Assembly: GCA_964461295.1 (NCBI GenBank)
Contig: CAYWTX010000029.1
Coordinates: forward strand, 1-42,787
Origin: CAYWTX01 sp964461295
GTDB lineage: Bacteria > Planctomycetota > Phycisphaerae > SM23-33
Length of the DNA: 42,787 nucleotides
Direction of reading: 5' to 3'
In this document: piece after piece, positions 15,668 through 23,004 of the stretch
Numbering within the stretch: the stretch's first letter is position 1
Layout: every line of letters starts with the position of its first letter
Notes under the pieces: model-generated
Database searches by the model: none
The model's input: the letters and a program-made list of their open reading frames with translations, nothing else
What the model was told of the DNA's origin: nothing
Program-made: the position numbers and the translations under genes

Positions 15668-17626
15668 ATGGCGTTGACTGAGAAAAAGCCGCATCGGACG
15701 AGCCGGGCCAAGGCCTTCCACCTCTTCGTCTACGGGACGCTGATGGATCCGGCCGTGTTCCGCGCCGTCACCGGCCTGCGCCTGACCACGCGGTGGCAGG
15801 ACGCCGACGGCGAGGCGACGTTCCATGGCCAGGCGGCGGTTCTCAGCGGCTACAAGAAGATCAGTCCGGACAGCGCGTACCTGTACGCCGTTCCCGCCGA
15901 GCACGGGCGGATTCACGGGCTGCTGATCGGCCCGCTGCCCGGCGAGGTGATGGTGGCGCTTCGCCACTACGAGGGGCGCAACTACTCCAAACGCACGTTG
16001 GACGTGTGGACGGCGGCGGGGCGTCAGCGGGCCGTGGCGTTCGTGGGGCGCATGAAGAACCTGCAGCACGCGTTCGGATACGACTTCCACGACCCGCTGA
16101 AGCAGGAGGTGCTCCTGGACGAGAAGATCGAGGCCGCCCTGCTGGAGGCCGAGAGGCGGCAACTGGGGTGGACCGAGCGCGCCGCCCGGCGGGCGGTGGC
16201 GGAACTGCACGGGCCGGCGATTCGCGACCTGAAGCGGCGGCACTTCGAGGCCGGCGGAATCAGCGACTACGCGATCCGCCGCTCGCTGGTGGACGAGGAC
16301 CTGCGCGACTTGGGCCCCATCCGCCGCGACCCCGCCGCGCAGGCGGTGGCCGCCAACTACCTGGACATGGTGATCCGCCAGGTGATCTTCAACCAGTTCG
16401 AGGACCGGCTGCAGAAGGACTTCCGCTACGAGCTGGACCAGATGCGCGGCGGCGAGGAGTTCTATCCCCGAACCATCAGCTCCCTGGTCGCGCTGCATAT
16501 GATCAACTCCTCCGAGACGTTCATGGACCTCCTGGCGGCCGACTGCCATCACGACCTGAGCTTCAGGCGGAACCAGTTGCTGCACTTCGTGCGGTACGCC
16601 GTGATCGCGGCCGATGCGGCCTACGACGCGGCAACGGCGGGCAATCACCTCAGGCTGATCCGCGCCCACATGGGGGGCGGCTACACGCCGATGGGCGCGG
16701 AGCTGGAGTTCTCGAACATCGGGCACGGCGTGATCCGCGATCCGGAGGGCAAGACGATCCGCGACAGCGCCTACGACGGGTTCCTGTACTTCCCGGACTT
16801 CGGCCTGGACGCCCTGACGTGGAAGCTCGGCGGGCACGTGGACGACCACCACGACAAGGCGTCGCCGCGCCGCCGCCGCGGGTTCTTCGAGGTCGCCCTG
16901 GGCAACCTCTCCATCGAGGCGAATATCTCCAAGCCGCTGACGGGCGACCCGTGGGTGCTCAACCGGTTCATCCACGAGGCGCGGCGGTTCTACCGCATCG
17001 CCCCGCACAGCGTGCACATCTCCCTGCAACTCCGCACGCAGCACCGCCCCGCCCGCGACCACCTGCTCCCCCTGGCCGCCCTGAAGTGCCTGTTCGCCAT
17101 CGGCGGCGACCCCGCCCGCCTCGGCGACGGCCGCGTGCGAATCCGCCGCCTGACCGACGACGAGATCATCCGCCGCGACGAGGGCGGCCCCCACATGCTC
17201 TTCTCCGAGGTCAGCCGCCGCCACAGCAGCGAGGCCGACGACGCCATCGCCGGCGTTGGCTCCCCGGCCTCCAGCGGACGCTACGTCCAGCAGTTCAAGT
17301 TCCTGCGCCTGGCGAAGGACATCAACTACGAGCTGCTGGCGATGGCGCTGAAAGGCCTGCAAATACACAACCTGCCCGGCACGTTCATGACCGCCTCGCA
17401 GTACCGCCAACTGCCGCGCCACCGCCAGACGTTCGACGACCTGGTGGCCTGGGGCACCCAGCCGTGCGGCCTCGCCGCCGAAGAGATCGACGAGTTCCTC
17501 ACCTCGGTGCGCGACGGGCTGCGCGTGGAGCGGCGAGGCAAGCCCGCCCACAGCCGCGCCTACCTGGCCCGGGTGCTGGACGAACTGGAAGCGGCGCTTC
17601 GGCGCTTCAACGAGCAGCTTCGCTGA
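15668..17626 (+). CDS. Gamma-glutamylcyclotransferase-like domain fused to an amidoligase-like domain
   Basis: A 652-residue protein. Residues 18-130 form an AIG2/gamma-glutamylcyclotransferase-like domain: YGTLMDP at 22-28 and the probable catalytic Glu102 in LRHYEGRNY. A helical linker follows (about 150-330). From about residue 335 the sequence shows GAELEF (Glu345, Glu347), IEANISKPL (Glu417) and PHSVHISLQL (His447, His450). Paired acidic residues, an E..SxPL strand and an HxH strand in this order are the pattern of the glutamine-synthetase-like COOH-NH2 ligases (amidoligases). Published comparative genomics reports linked amidoligases and cyclotransferases in putative peptide-tagging or metabolite-making modules (established idea; this fusion is my inference). 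The last 150 residues are unassigned. It starts 62 bp after sppA and converges with the DUF1080 gene, overlapping its 3' end by 20 bp. Confidence 0.75.
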   Translation: MALTEKKPHRTSRAKAFHLFVYGTLMDPAVFRAVTGLRLTTRWQDADGEATFHGQAAVLSGYKKISPDSAYLYAVPAEHGRIHGLLIGPLPGEVMVALRHYEGRNYSKRTLDVWTAAGRQRAVAFVGRMKNLQHAFGYDFHDPLKQEVLLDEKIEAALLEAERRQLGWTERAARRAVAELHGPAIRDLKRRHFEAGGISDYAIRRSLVDEDLRDLGPIRRDPAAQAVAANYLDMVIRQVIFNQFEDRLQKDFRYELDQMRGGEEFYPRTISSLVALHMINSSETFMDLLAADCHHDLSFRRNQLLHFVRYAVIAADAAYDAATAGNHLRLIRAHMGGGYTPMGAELEFSNIGHGVIRDPEGKTIRDSAYDGFLYFPDFGLDALTWKLGGHVDDHHDKASPRRRRGFFEVALGNLSIEANISKPLTGDPWVLNRFIHEARRFYRIAPHSVHISLQLRTQHRPARDHLLPLAALKCLFAIGGDPARLGDGRVRIRRLTDDEIIRRDEGGPHMLFSEVSRRHSSEADDAIAGVGSPASSGRYVQQFKFLRLAKDINYELLAMALKGLQIHNLPGTFMTASQYRQLPRHRQTFDDLVAWGTQPCGLAAEEIDEFLTSVRDGLRVERRGKPAHSRAYLARVLDELEAALRRFNEQLR

Positions 17627-18266
17627 CACCACGAGCCAACGACGTCGACCGAAGCCGCCGCAGGACGATCTCCCTCTCCGCCCCGTGCGTGCACCACGTG
17701 TTGATCCCCAACGGCCGGGCTGGCTCCTGCTGCGCCCAGACCGAGAACTTCTTGTCGCCGCGACCCAACTCGATCACCGCCTCGTCGTCGATCCACGCCT
17801 CCACGTACCCGCCGGCCACGCGAAGCCGGATCGAGTACCATCGCCCCTTCGCGAAGTCCATCACCTTGGTGGTCTCGTTCTGGTCGGCCGCGCAACCGTT
17901 GACGTTGGACAGCCCCACCACTCGCCCGCCGAACCCGCCCACGATCAGCGTCGCGAATTCGCCGCCCACCGGGAACGTCAGCCCGCAGAAGAAGTCGTCG
18001 CCGTCCACCTTCATCGCCTGCAGCGCGATCTCGTAGTCGTCCGTCGGCGGGCGGCCCGTCCACGTCACCCCCGTCATGTCCCGCCCCGCCTCCAGGTGCA
18101 GCGCGCCGTCGCTGGCGTACACCTTGCCCGCCGAGGCGAAGTGCTCCTCCTTCAGCACCGTCCAGCCCGCCAGATCGCGCCCGTTGAAGAGCTTGACCTC
18201 GCCCGTTTCGGCGCAACCCGTCAGAAACGCGCACGCCACCCCGATCACGAATGCAGGGCACTTCAT
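17607..18266 (-). CDS. DUF1080 (LamG-like) lipoprotein
   Basis: A 219-residue lipoprotein: a signal peptide ends in the lipobox LTGC (Cys18). The mature part begins EVKLFNGRDLAGWTVL, the classic opening of the DUF1080 / 3-keto-disaccharide hydrolase-like jelly-roll domain, and continues with YEIALQAMKVDGDDFFCGLTFP and YVEAWIDDEAVIELGRGDKKF. Members are concanavalin-like glycan-binding or hydrolysing proteins abundant in planctomycetes; some hydrolyse 3-keto-glycosides. This copy is short and stands alone, so the role is open. The ATG is preceded by GGAGA. Its stop lies inside the 3' end of the opposite gene. Confidence 0.85.
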   Translation of the reverse strand: MKCPAFVIGVACAFLTGCAETGEVKLFNGRDLAGWTVLKEEHFASAGKVYASDGALHLEAGRDMTGVTWTGRPPTDDYEIALQAMKVDGDDFFCGLTFPVGGEFATLIVGGFGGRVVGLSNVNGCAADQNETTKVMDFAKGRWYSIRLRVAGGYVEAWIDDEAVIELGRGDKKFSVWAQQEPARPLGINTWCTHGAEREIVLRRLRSTSLARGVSEAAR

Positions 18267-18292
18267 GTCTTCTCCAAGGGCTGGTCAATGTT

Positions 18293-18368
18293 TGTAGTAC
18301 CGCCGTGAGGCGGGCTGTTTCCCGTGCGTATACGAACCGAGATTCCGCCTTACGGCGGGACTACGAAC
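18293..18368. repeat. Dyad repeat, copy 1 (after bioD)
   Basis: The outer arms are TGTAGTACCGCC-type at the left and GGCGGGACTACGAAC-type at the right, complementary to each other, with CCGCCTTACGGCGG-type inner palindromes. A second copy in inverted orientation is at 20622-20699. The right arm overlaps the bioD stop codon (18361-18363). Confidence 0.85.
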
Positions 18369-19173
18369 GAAGACCCCCCCGCCCGCCAAACACCACGCTC
18401 TCCCAGTCCACGTTGTCGATGGCGAACCGGGTCGCTCGCCCCATCGTGCATTTCTCCACCGACGTCTCGGCGTCCTCGCCTACCAGCGCCAGCACCTTCA
18501 CCCGCCCTCGCCGGGCAATCTGGTCGGGATTCGTCTGCATCGCCATGTCGATGTCCGGCTCGCCCGAGGTGTCGCGCCGGAAGCGGTTCACCACCACGCC
18601 CGCCACCTCCAGGCCCGCCGACCGCGCCGCGTGCAGCGTCAGCAACGTGTGGTTGATCGTCCCCAGCAGCGGACGGGCCACGATCACCACCGGCATGGCC
18701 AGCATCCGGGCCATGTGGATCACCCAGAAGTCGTCGCTGATGGGGCACAGCAGCCCGCCGATCCCCTCCACCACCGCGCACTCCGCCTCGGCCGCCAGGC
18801 GCCGCCACGATTCGAAGATCAGCTCCAGGTCCACCGGGCGCTTCTCCAACTCCGCCGCCACGTTCGGCGCCAGCGGATGGGCGTACCGCACGGGCACGAT
18901 GTCGGCCAGCAGACGCCGGCTGTCGGCGCACGCGGCCAGGAAATCGGCGTCGGCGCTGACGAGTTGCCCGCGGCTGGGGCGGCAGCCGGTGGCGGCCGGC
19001 TTGAACACCTCGACCCGCCGCCCGCCGACGCGCAGACGCCGCGCGATCGCCCCGGCGATCGCCGTCTTGCCCACGCCCGTGTCGGTGCCCGTCACGAACA
19101 CGCCCGGCAGGCGCGGCAGCTTCGGCCAGCGCGACACGCTGAAGTCAAACTCGCCTTTCCGCGAAGTATTCAT
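18361..19173 (-). CDS. bioD: Dethiobiotin synthetase BioD
   Basis: A 270-residue ATP-dependent carboxylase that closes the ureido ring of dethiobiotin from 7,8-diaminopelargonate and CO2. The P-loop is GTDTGVGKT, with KPAATGC and VEGIGGLLCPIS in the expected order and VNRF further on. The enzyme is a little longer than the usual 220-240 residues, mostly at the C terminus. The last residues and the TAG fall in a dispersed dyad repeat (18293-18368), so the native C terminus may have been replaced. It overlaps the end of bioA by 29 bp in the same direction, indicating a bioA-bioD operon. No bioB or bioF is in the window. Confidence 0.95.
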   Translation of the reverse strand: MNTSRKGEFDFSVSRWPKLPRLPGVFVTGTDTGVGKTAIAGAIARRLRVGGRRVEVFKPAATGCRPSRGQLVSADADFLAACADSRRLLADIVPVRYAHPLAPNVAAELEKRPVDLELIFESWRRLAAEAECAVVEGIGGLLCPISDDFWVIHMARMLAMPVVIVARPLLGTINHTLLTLHAARSAGLEVAGVVVNRFRRDTSGEPDIDMAMQTNPDQIARRGRVKVLALVGEDAETSVEKCTMGRATRFAIDNVDWESVVFGGRGGLRS

Positions 19174-20581
19174 GGATCGTCCTGACGGTCGCGTCCAGCA
19201 ACCGCTCCAGCGTGCCGGGGTCCATGGCCGGCGCGGGCATGAGCACCACCACGTCGCCCAGCGGGCGGATGATCACGCCGTGTCGGCGCGCATGGAAACA
19301 TACTTCCGCACCAATGCGTTTTCTCGGATCGAAGGTCTCATTCCCCCTCGCGTCCCGAAGCCCAGGAACCTGAGTCCCTGGGACTCCCCTCTGTGGGACC
19401 TGAGTCCCTGGGACTCCCCTCTTCTTCACCAACTCGATTCCCACCATCATCCCGCACTGCCGCACATCGCCCACGTTGGGATGCTCACGCAACTCCGACA
19501 ACCTCGCGGCAATCCGCTCCGCCTTCGCCGGCAGGCGGTCCAGCAACCCGCTGCTGCCGATCAGGTCCACGCTGGCGACCGCGGCGGCACAGCCCAGCGC
19601 GTTGCCCGTGAACGTGTGCCCGTGGAAGAACGTCTTGCCCTCGTGCGGCTCGCCGAGGAACGCGTCGAAGATCTCCTGGCTCGCCATCGCTGCGGCCACG
19701 GACAGGTAGCCGCCGCTCAGGCCCTTGCCCAAGCACAGCAGGTCCGGCGACACGCCCGCGTGCTCGCACGCGAACATCCTGCCCGTACGGCAGAAGCCCG
19801 TCGCCACCTCGTCGGCGATCAGCAGCACGTCGTGTCTGCGCGTCAACTCTCGCACGGCCGCCAGGAACCCGACCGGGTGCGTCAACATGCCGCCTGCCCC
19901 CTGCACCAGCGGCTCGATCAGCACGGCACAGTATTCGCCGCTCGCGGCCGACAGGGCCGCGTCGATCTGCCCCAGCACCGCCTCGGCCGCCTTTTCGCCG
20001 GCGGGGTTGTGGTAGGCGTTGGGCGTGTCGACGAACGTCGCCTCGAACAGCAGCGGGCGAAACATGCGGTGAAACGTGTCGATCCCCCCCACGCTCACCG
20101 AGCCGACCGTGTCGCCGTGGTAGCCCTCGCGAAACGCCACGAACCGCCGCCGCCGCGATTGCCCCCGGTTTCGCCAGTACTGGTAGGCCATCTTGAGCGC
20201 CACCTCGAAGGCCGTCGCGCCGCTGTCGCTGTAGAAGACTTTCGTCAGCCCCTTCGGCGCCAACCGCACCAGCCGCTCGGCCAGTTCGATGCTGGGCGGG
20301 CTCGCGTGCCCCAGCAGCGTCGTATGCGCCACCCGCCCAAGCTGGCCGCGGATCGCCTCGTCGATCTCAGCCACGCGGTGCCCGTGCAGGTTGCACCACA
20401 GGCTGGAGAAGCCGTCGATGAACCGCCGCCCGCGCGAGTCGATCAGCTCAAACCCCTCGGCCTCGACGATGACGCGCCCCGGCTCCTCGCCGCCGGCCAG
20501 CCAGGGCTCCATCGGCGTGAAGGGGTGCCAAACGTGGGCGTTATCCCTTTGAGACCAGTTGTTCCACGAATCGATGCTCAT
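19145..20581 (-). CDS. bioA: Adenosylmethionine-8-amino-7-oxononanoate aminotransferase BioA
   Basis: A 478-residue PLP enzyme that transaminates 8-amino-7-oxononanoate with SAM as amino donor, the step before BioD. Family motifs: HVWHPFTPME near the start, GFSSLWCNLHGH, FYSDSGATAFEVALKMA, YHGDTVGSVSVGG, LIADEVATGFCRTG and the PLP lysine in LGKGLSGGY (Lys286). The C-terminal RPLGDVVVLMPAP is intact. Between VGIELVKK and RKRIGAEVCFHAR is an unusual insert with RGVPGTQVP twice, encoded by a two-unit 30-bp tandem repeat (19365-19424). The insert is in frame and lies where homologues have a short variable loop, so the enzyme may still work. The ATG has AGGAG 6 bp upstream. Confidence 0.95.
   Translation of the reverse strand: MSIDSWNNWSQRDNAHVWHPFTPMEPWLAGGEEPGRVIVEAEGFELIDSRGRRFIDGFSSLWCNLHGHRVAEIDEAIRGQLGRVAHTTLLGHASPPSIELAERLVRLAPKGLTKVFYSDSGATAFEVALKMAYQYWRNRGQSRRRRFVAFREGYHGDTVGSVSVGGIDTFHRMFRPLLFEATFVDTPNAYHNPAGEKAAEAVLGQIDAALSAASGEYCAVLIEPLVQGAGGMLTHPVGFLAAVRELTRRHDVLLIADEVATGFCRTGRMFACEHAGVSPDLLCLGKGLSGGYLSVAAAMASQEIFDAFLGEPHEGKTFFHGHTFTGNALGCAAAVASVDLIGSSGLLDRLPAKAERIAARLSELREHPNVGDVRQCGMMVGIELVKKRGVPGTQVPQRGVPGTQVPGLRDARGNETFDPRKRIGAEVCFHARRHGVIIRPLGDVVVLMPAPAMDPGTLERLLDATVRTIHEYFAERRV
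19365..19424. repeat. 30-bp tandem repeat inside bioA
   Basis: Two units, about 19365-19394 and 19395-19424, share CCTGAGTCCCTGGGACTCCC; each contains a GAGTCCC/GGGACTC palindrome. The unit length is a multiple of three, so the reading frame is kept and RGVPGTQVP is encoded twice. Confidence 0.85.
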
Positions 20582-20621
20582 CCCGTGCTCCTATTGCGGA
20601 ATGCGGATTGCGGATTTCTCC

Positions 20622-20699
20622 GTTCGTAGTCCCGCCGTAAGGCGGAATCCCGGCACATTCTCGGTGGGCAACGGCCCGCCTTACGGCGGTACTACGAAC
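20622..20699. repeat. Dyad repeat, copy 2 (before bioA)
   Basis: GTTCGTAGTCCCGCC at the left and GGCGGTACTACGAAC at the right, with inner GCCGTAAGGCGG and CCGCCTTACGGC segments. It is the inverted counterpart of copy 1; the two bracket bioA-bioD. It is flanked by short ATTGCGGA/TCCGCAAT-type repeats. Confidence 0.85.
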
Positions 20700-20716
20700 A
20701 AAGAACAGCGCCCTCC

Positions 20717-20758
20717 CAGTCCGCAATCGACAGTCCGCAATCGACAATCCGCAATTCC
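20717..20758. repeat. Three 14-bp tandem units
   Basis: CAGTCCGCAATCGA occurs twice exactly (20717-20730 and 20731-20744), followed by a degenerate third unit CAATCCGCAATTCC that reaches the stop codon of the DUF62 gene. Related ATTGCGGA-type units lie at about 20593-20617. Confidence 0.75.
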
Positions 20759-21582
20759 TATTCCAGCCGGCGTTCCTGGCTCTCCACTCCCACGATCCGC
20801 ACCGCCGTGCCGATTCCGGCGTTCAGCGCCCGGTCGGCGCGGCTACGGTTCACGCCGATCTCCACCGCCCCCATCGAGTTCACCACGGCCACCGGTTCGT
20901 GCGGACCGACGAACCCGTAGGCCAGTTGCAGTTCGCCGATCGCCTTCCCCGCGCACCACACGCGTACGGCCCCGTCGTGCCAGCGATGGCGGACCATCTC
21001 GGCCGGTATGTTCGTCACCAGGTTCCCGAACGAGTCCACCCAGACCACCTGCCCGCCGATCTCCGCCGACGACTCGACCGGCTGTGGAAGGTCCAGCAGC
21101 TTGTACGTGTCCGGCTGCGGGCCGAGGACCTCCAAGTCCAGGCCGTTGAGCATCGCGGCCGCCAGCGGCGCGAAGACGTCGCGCCCGTGGAACGTCGCGG
21201 GCGCCTCCGGCGCCGGCAGGAACTCCGGGTTCCGCACGACCACCAGTTCCTCCAGCGGCAGCCCGGCCGCCACCAGCGTGATCACCCCGTTGTCGGGGAA
21301 GAGGTACGTCTGGCCGGCGAAGACGCCGGCCAGAATCCGCCGCTCCGTTCCCACGCCCGGGTCCACCACGACCACGTGCGCCGTCCCCGGCGGGAAGTAC
21401 GGCGCCGCCTGCGCGAGGATGTACGCGCCGCTGAGCACGTCCCCGGCCGGCACGTCGTGCGTGATGTCCACCACCTGCGCCCGCGGGCACAGCCGCAAGA
21501 TCACGCCCTTGACGGCCCCCGCGTACGGTCCCGCCGACCCGAAGTCCGTCGTCAATGTCACTAGCGAAGCCTGGCGTGCCAT
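20758..21582 (-). CDS. DUF62 SAM hydrolase (SAM hydroxide adenosyltransferase)
   Basis: A 274-residue DUF62-family enzyme that converts SAM and water to adenosine and methionine, related to fluorinase and chlorinase. Signature segments: LVTLTTDFGSAGPYAGAVKG at the start, VDITHDVPAGDV, VVVVDPGVGTERR, FPDNGVIT, FHGRDVFAPLAA and VVWVDSFGNLVTNI. The halogenases carry extra insert residues that I do not see here, so the hydrolase is the better call. The start is the ATG complementary to 21580-21582, preceded by GAGGAG; the frame extends further upstream into the opposite-strand pcm gene without homology. Divergent from pcm. Confidence 0.93.
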   Translation of the reverse strand: MARQASLVTLTTDFGSAGPYAGAVKGVILRLCPRAQVVDITHDVPAGDVLSGAYILAQAAPYFPPGTAHVVVVDPGVGTERRILAGVFAGQTYLFPDNGVITLVAAGLPLEELVVVRNPEFLPAPEAPATFHGRDVFAPLAAAMLNGLDLEVLGPQPDTYKLLDLPQPVESSAEIGGQVVWVDSFGNLVTNIPAEMVRHRWHDGAVRVWCAGKAIGELQLAYGFVGPHEPVAVVNSMGAVEIGVNRSRADRALNAGIGTAVRIVGVESQERRLE

Positions 21583-21594
21583 CGCGTCTCCTCT

Positions 21595-21700
21595 TTCATT
21601 GCGGATTGCCAATTGCATATTGCCAATTGCCCATTGAAGAGAACGAGAACTCAGTTCCAGTCCGCAACCGGCAATTGGCAATTGGCAATGCTCAATCGGC
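21595..21700. repeat. A+T-rich short repeats between DUF62 and pcm
   Basis: Overlapping ATTGCGGATTGCC, CAATTGC and CAATTGGCAATTGGCAAT units fill most of the gap, in contrast to the G+C-rich surroundings. The last units contribute TTGGCA boxes just ahead of the pcm -10 box. No coding potential. Confidence 0.75.
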
Positions 21701-21702
21701 AA

Positions 21703-21708
21703 TATAAT
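21703..21708 (+). promoter_or_regulatory. Consensus -10 box of pcm
   Basis: A perfect TATAAT, 9 nt before the GTG of pcm. TTGGCA hexamers supplied by the repeat cluster lie 15 bp (21682-21687) and 22 bp (21675-21680) upstream, so spacing is not ideal. Transcription would begin close to the start codon. Confidence 0.5.
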
Positions 21709-21717
21709 AGTCGCCCA

Positions 21718-22374
21718 GTGCCCCCATCGGAAGAGCAACTCCGCCGCCAGCGCCAGGACATGGTCCAGCGGCAGCTCCGCGCGCGCGGCATCGACAACCC
21801 GCGCGTGCTGGATGCGTTCGCGGCCGTGCCGCGGGAACGCTTCATCCCGCCCGCCGGCGCCTACGACCCCTACGGCGACCATCCCGTCCCCATCGGCCGA
21901 GAGCAGACCATCTCGCAGCCGTACGTTGTGGCCCTGATGGTCCAGGCTCTGGCCCCGGCGCCGCACCACCGCATCCTGGACGTCGGCGCCGGCAGCGGCT
22001 ACCAGGCCGCCGTCCTCTCGCGCCTGGCCGGGCACGTCTACGCCATCGAGCGGCTGGCGGACCTGGCCGAGTCGGCGCGGGCCGCCCTGGCGGCCCTCGG
22101 CGCCGCCAACGTCACGCTCCGCGTGGGCGACGGCAGCCTGGGCTGGCCGGAGGAGGCGCCGTTCGACGGCATCATCTGCGGGGCCGCCTCGCCCGACGTG
22201 CCCCAGGCGTGGATCGACCAGCTCTGCGACGGCGGGCAGATCGTCGCCCCCGTCGGCGGCGAGGCGCACCAGAACGTCGTGGTCCTTCGGAAGACCGGCC
22301 GCGAACTCCTCCGCCGCGACATCTGCGACGTGCGGTTCGTCAAACTCATCGGCGAACAGGGCTGGCCGAGTTGA
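21718..22374 (+). CDS. pcm: Protein-L-isoaspartate O-methyltransferase
   Basis: A 218-residue SAM-dependent repair enzyme that methylates L-isoaspartyl residues so that they can revert to aspartate. Family features: RQDMVQRQLRARGIDNPRVLDAF, VPRERFIP, the substrate-binding REQTISQPYVVALM, the SAM-binding glycine-rich ILDVGAGSGYQAAVLSRLAGHVYAIER, GDGSLGWPEEAPFDGIICGAA and the conserved end LLRRDICDVRFVKLIG. The GTG at 21718 gives the usual N-terminal helix; ATG at 21760 would cut it. It has a consensus -10 box 9 nt upstream and no Shine-Dalgarno, so translation may be leaderless. It follows a repeat-filled gap and is not in an operon. Confidence 0.95.
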   Translation: MPPSEEQLRRQRQDMVQRQLRARGIDNPRVLDAFAAVPRERFIPPAGAYDPYGDHPVPIGREQTISQPYVVALMVQALAPAPHHRILDVGAGSGYQAAVLSRLAGHVYAIERLADLAESARAALAALGAANVTLRVGDGSLGWPEEAPFDGIICGAASPDVPQAWIDQLCDGGQIVAPVGGEAHQNVVVLRKTGRELLRRDICDVRFVKLIGEQGWPS

Positions 22375-22434
22375 TCGTCCCGTCGGTCCGTGCGCGACCA
22401 ACGCTCCGGCAGGCCGCGAGCGCCGGCTTCCTCC

Positions 22435-22463
22435 TTGTAAAACGCCGCGTCTCCGGCAATACT
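22435..22463 (+). promoter_or_regulatory. Promoter of the marR-ABC operon
   Basis: TTGTAA (22435-22440), a 17-bp spacer, AATACT (22458-22463). Just downstream at 22476-22491 lies an imperfect palindrome (AGTCCATACGTGTACT) that could be a MarR operator; this is a weak suggestion. Confidence 0.45.
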
Positions 22464-22505
22464 ACAGGGATGAACAGTCCATACGTGTACTAACAGGGAC
22501 CGCCG

Positions 22506-23004
22506 ATGGCGAAGCGCCAAACCGATGACGACCTGGCCGACGTGCGGGCGAGCATGGGCTCCGACCTGGACACCATGGTCGTCTACAACCTGCTCAGGGC
22601 CCACACCCGCCTGGGCCCGTTCATCGACGCCGACCTTCGCCGCCAGAACCTCACGTCGGCCCAGCTCAACGTGCTGCTGGCTCTCCGCGGGGCCGGCGCC
22701 GACGGGCTGCGGATGGGCGAGATCGGGCGGAAGCTGATCGTCACCAAGTCCAACGTCACCGGACTCATCGACCGCCTCGAGGGGCAGGGCCTGGTGCTGC
22801 GGGCCGAGCACCGCGACCGCCGGGCCACCGTGATCCACCTGACCGACGCGGGGGCCGCGCTGCTGAAGCAGACGGTGCCCCGCCACGCCCGAAGTCCTTT
22901 CCGAACTGACGCGGTGCTTCTCCGCGAGCGAGAAGAGATCCCTCGTTCGCCTGCTGAGCAAGTTGAGACGCCAACTGCGCCGCCACGGGGGGCCTCCGTC
23001 ATGA
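22506..23004 (+). pseudogene. MarR-family regulator with a 1-nt frameshift
   Basis: The winged-helix domain is well preserved: LTSAQLNVLLALRGAGADGLRMGEIGRKL, VTKSNVTGLIDRLEGQGLVLRAEHRDRRATVIHLTDAGAALL. At the C-run 22887-22890 the frame slips: reading one fewer C restores a normal MarR end, VPRHAEVLSELTRCFSASEK and then LVRLLSKLRRQLRRHGG, closing with TGA at 23002-23004. That stop overlaps the ATG of the ABC gene (ATGA), the arrangement expected of an intact operon. As written, the frame instead runs on into the transporter. A sequencing or assembly error in the C-run is as likely as a real mutation. Its usual role would be to repress the exporter and itself in response to a small ligand. Confidence 0.8.

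Noticed and set aside
21583..22401. Longer DUF62 protein from an upstream minus-strand start
   Set aside because: The extension is antisense to pcm; GAGGAG and the family N terminus identify 21582.
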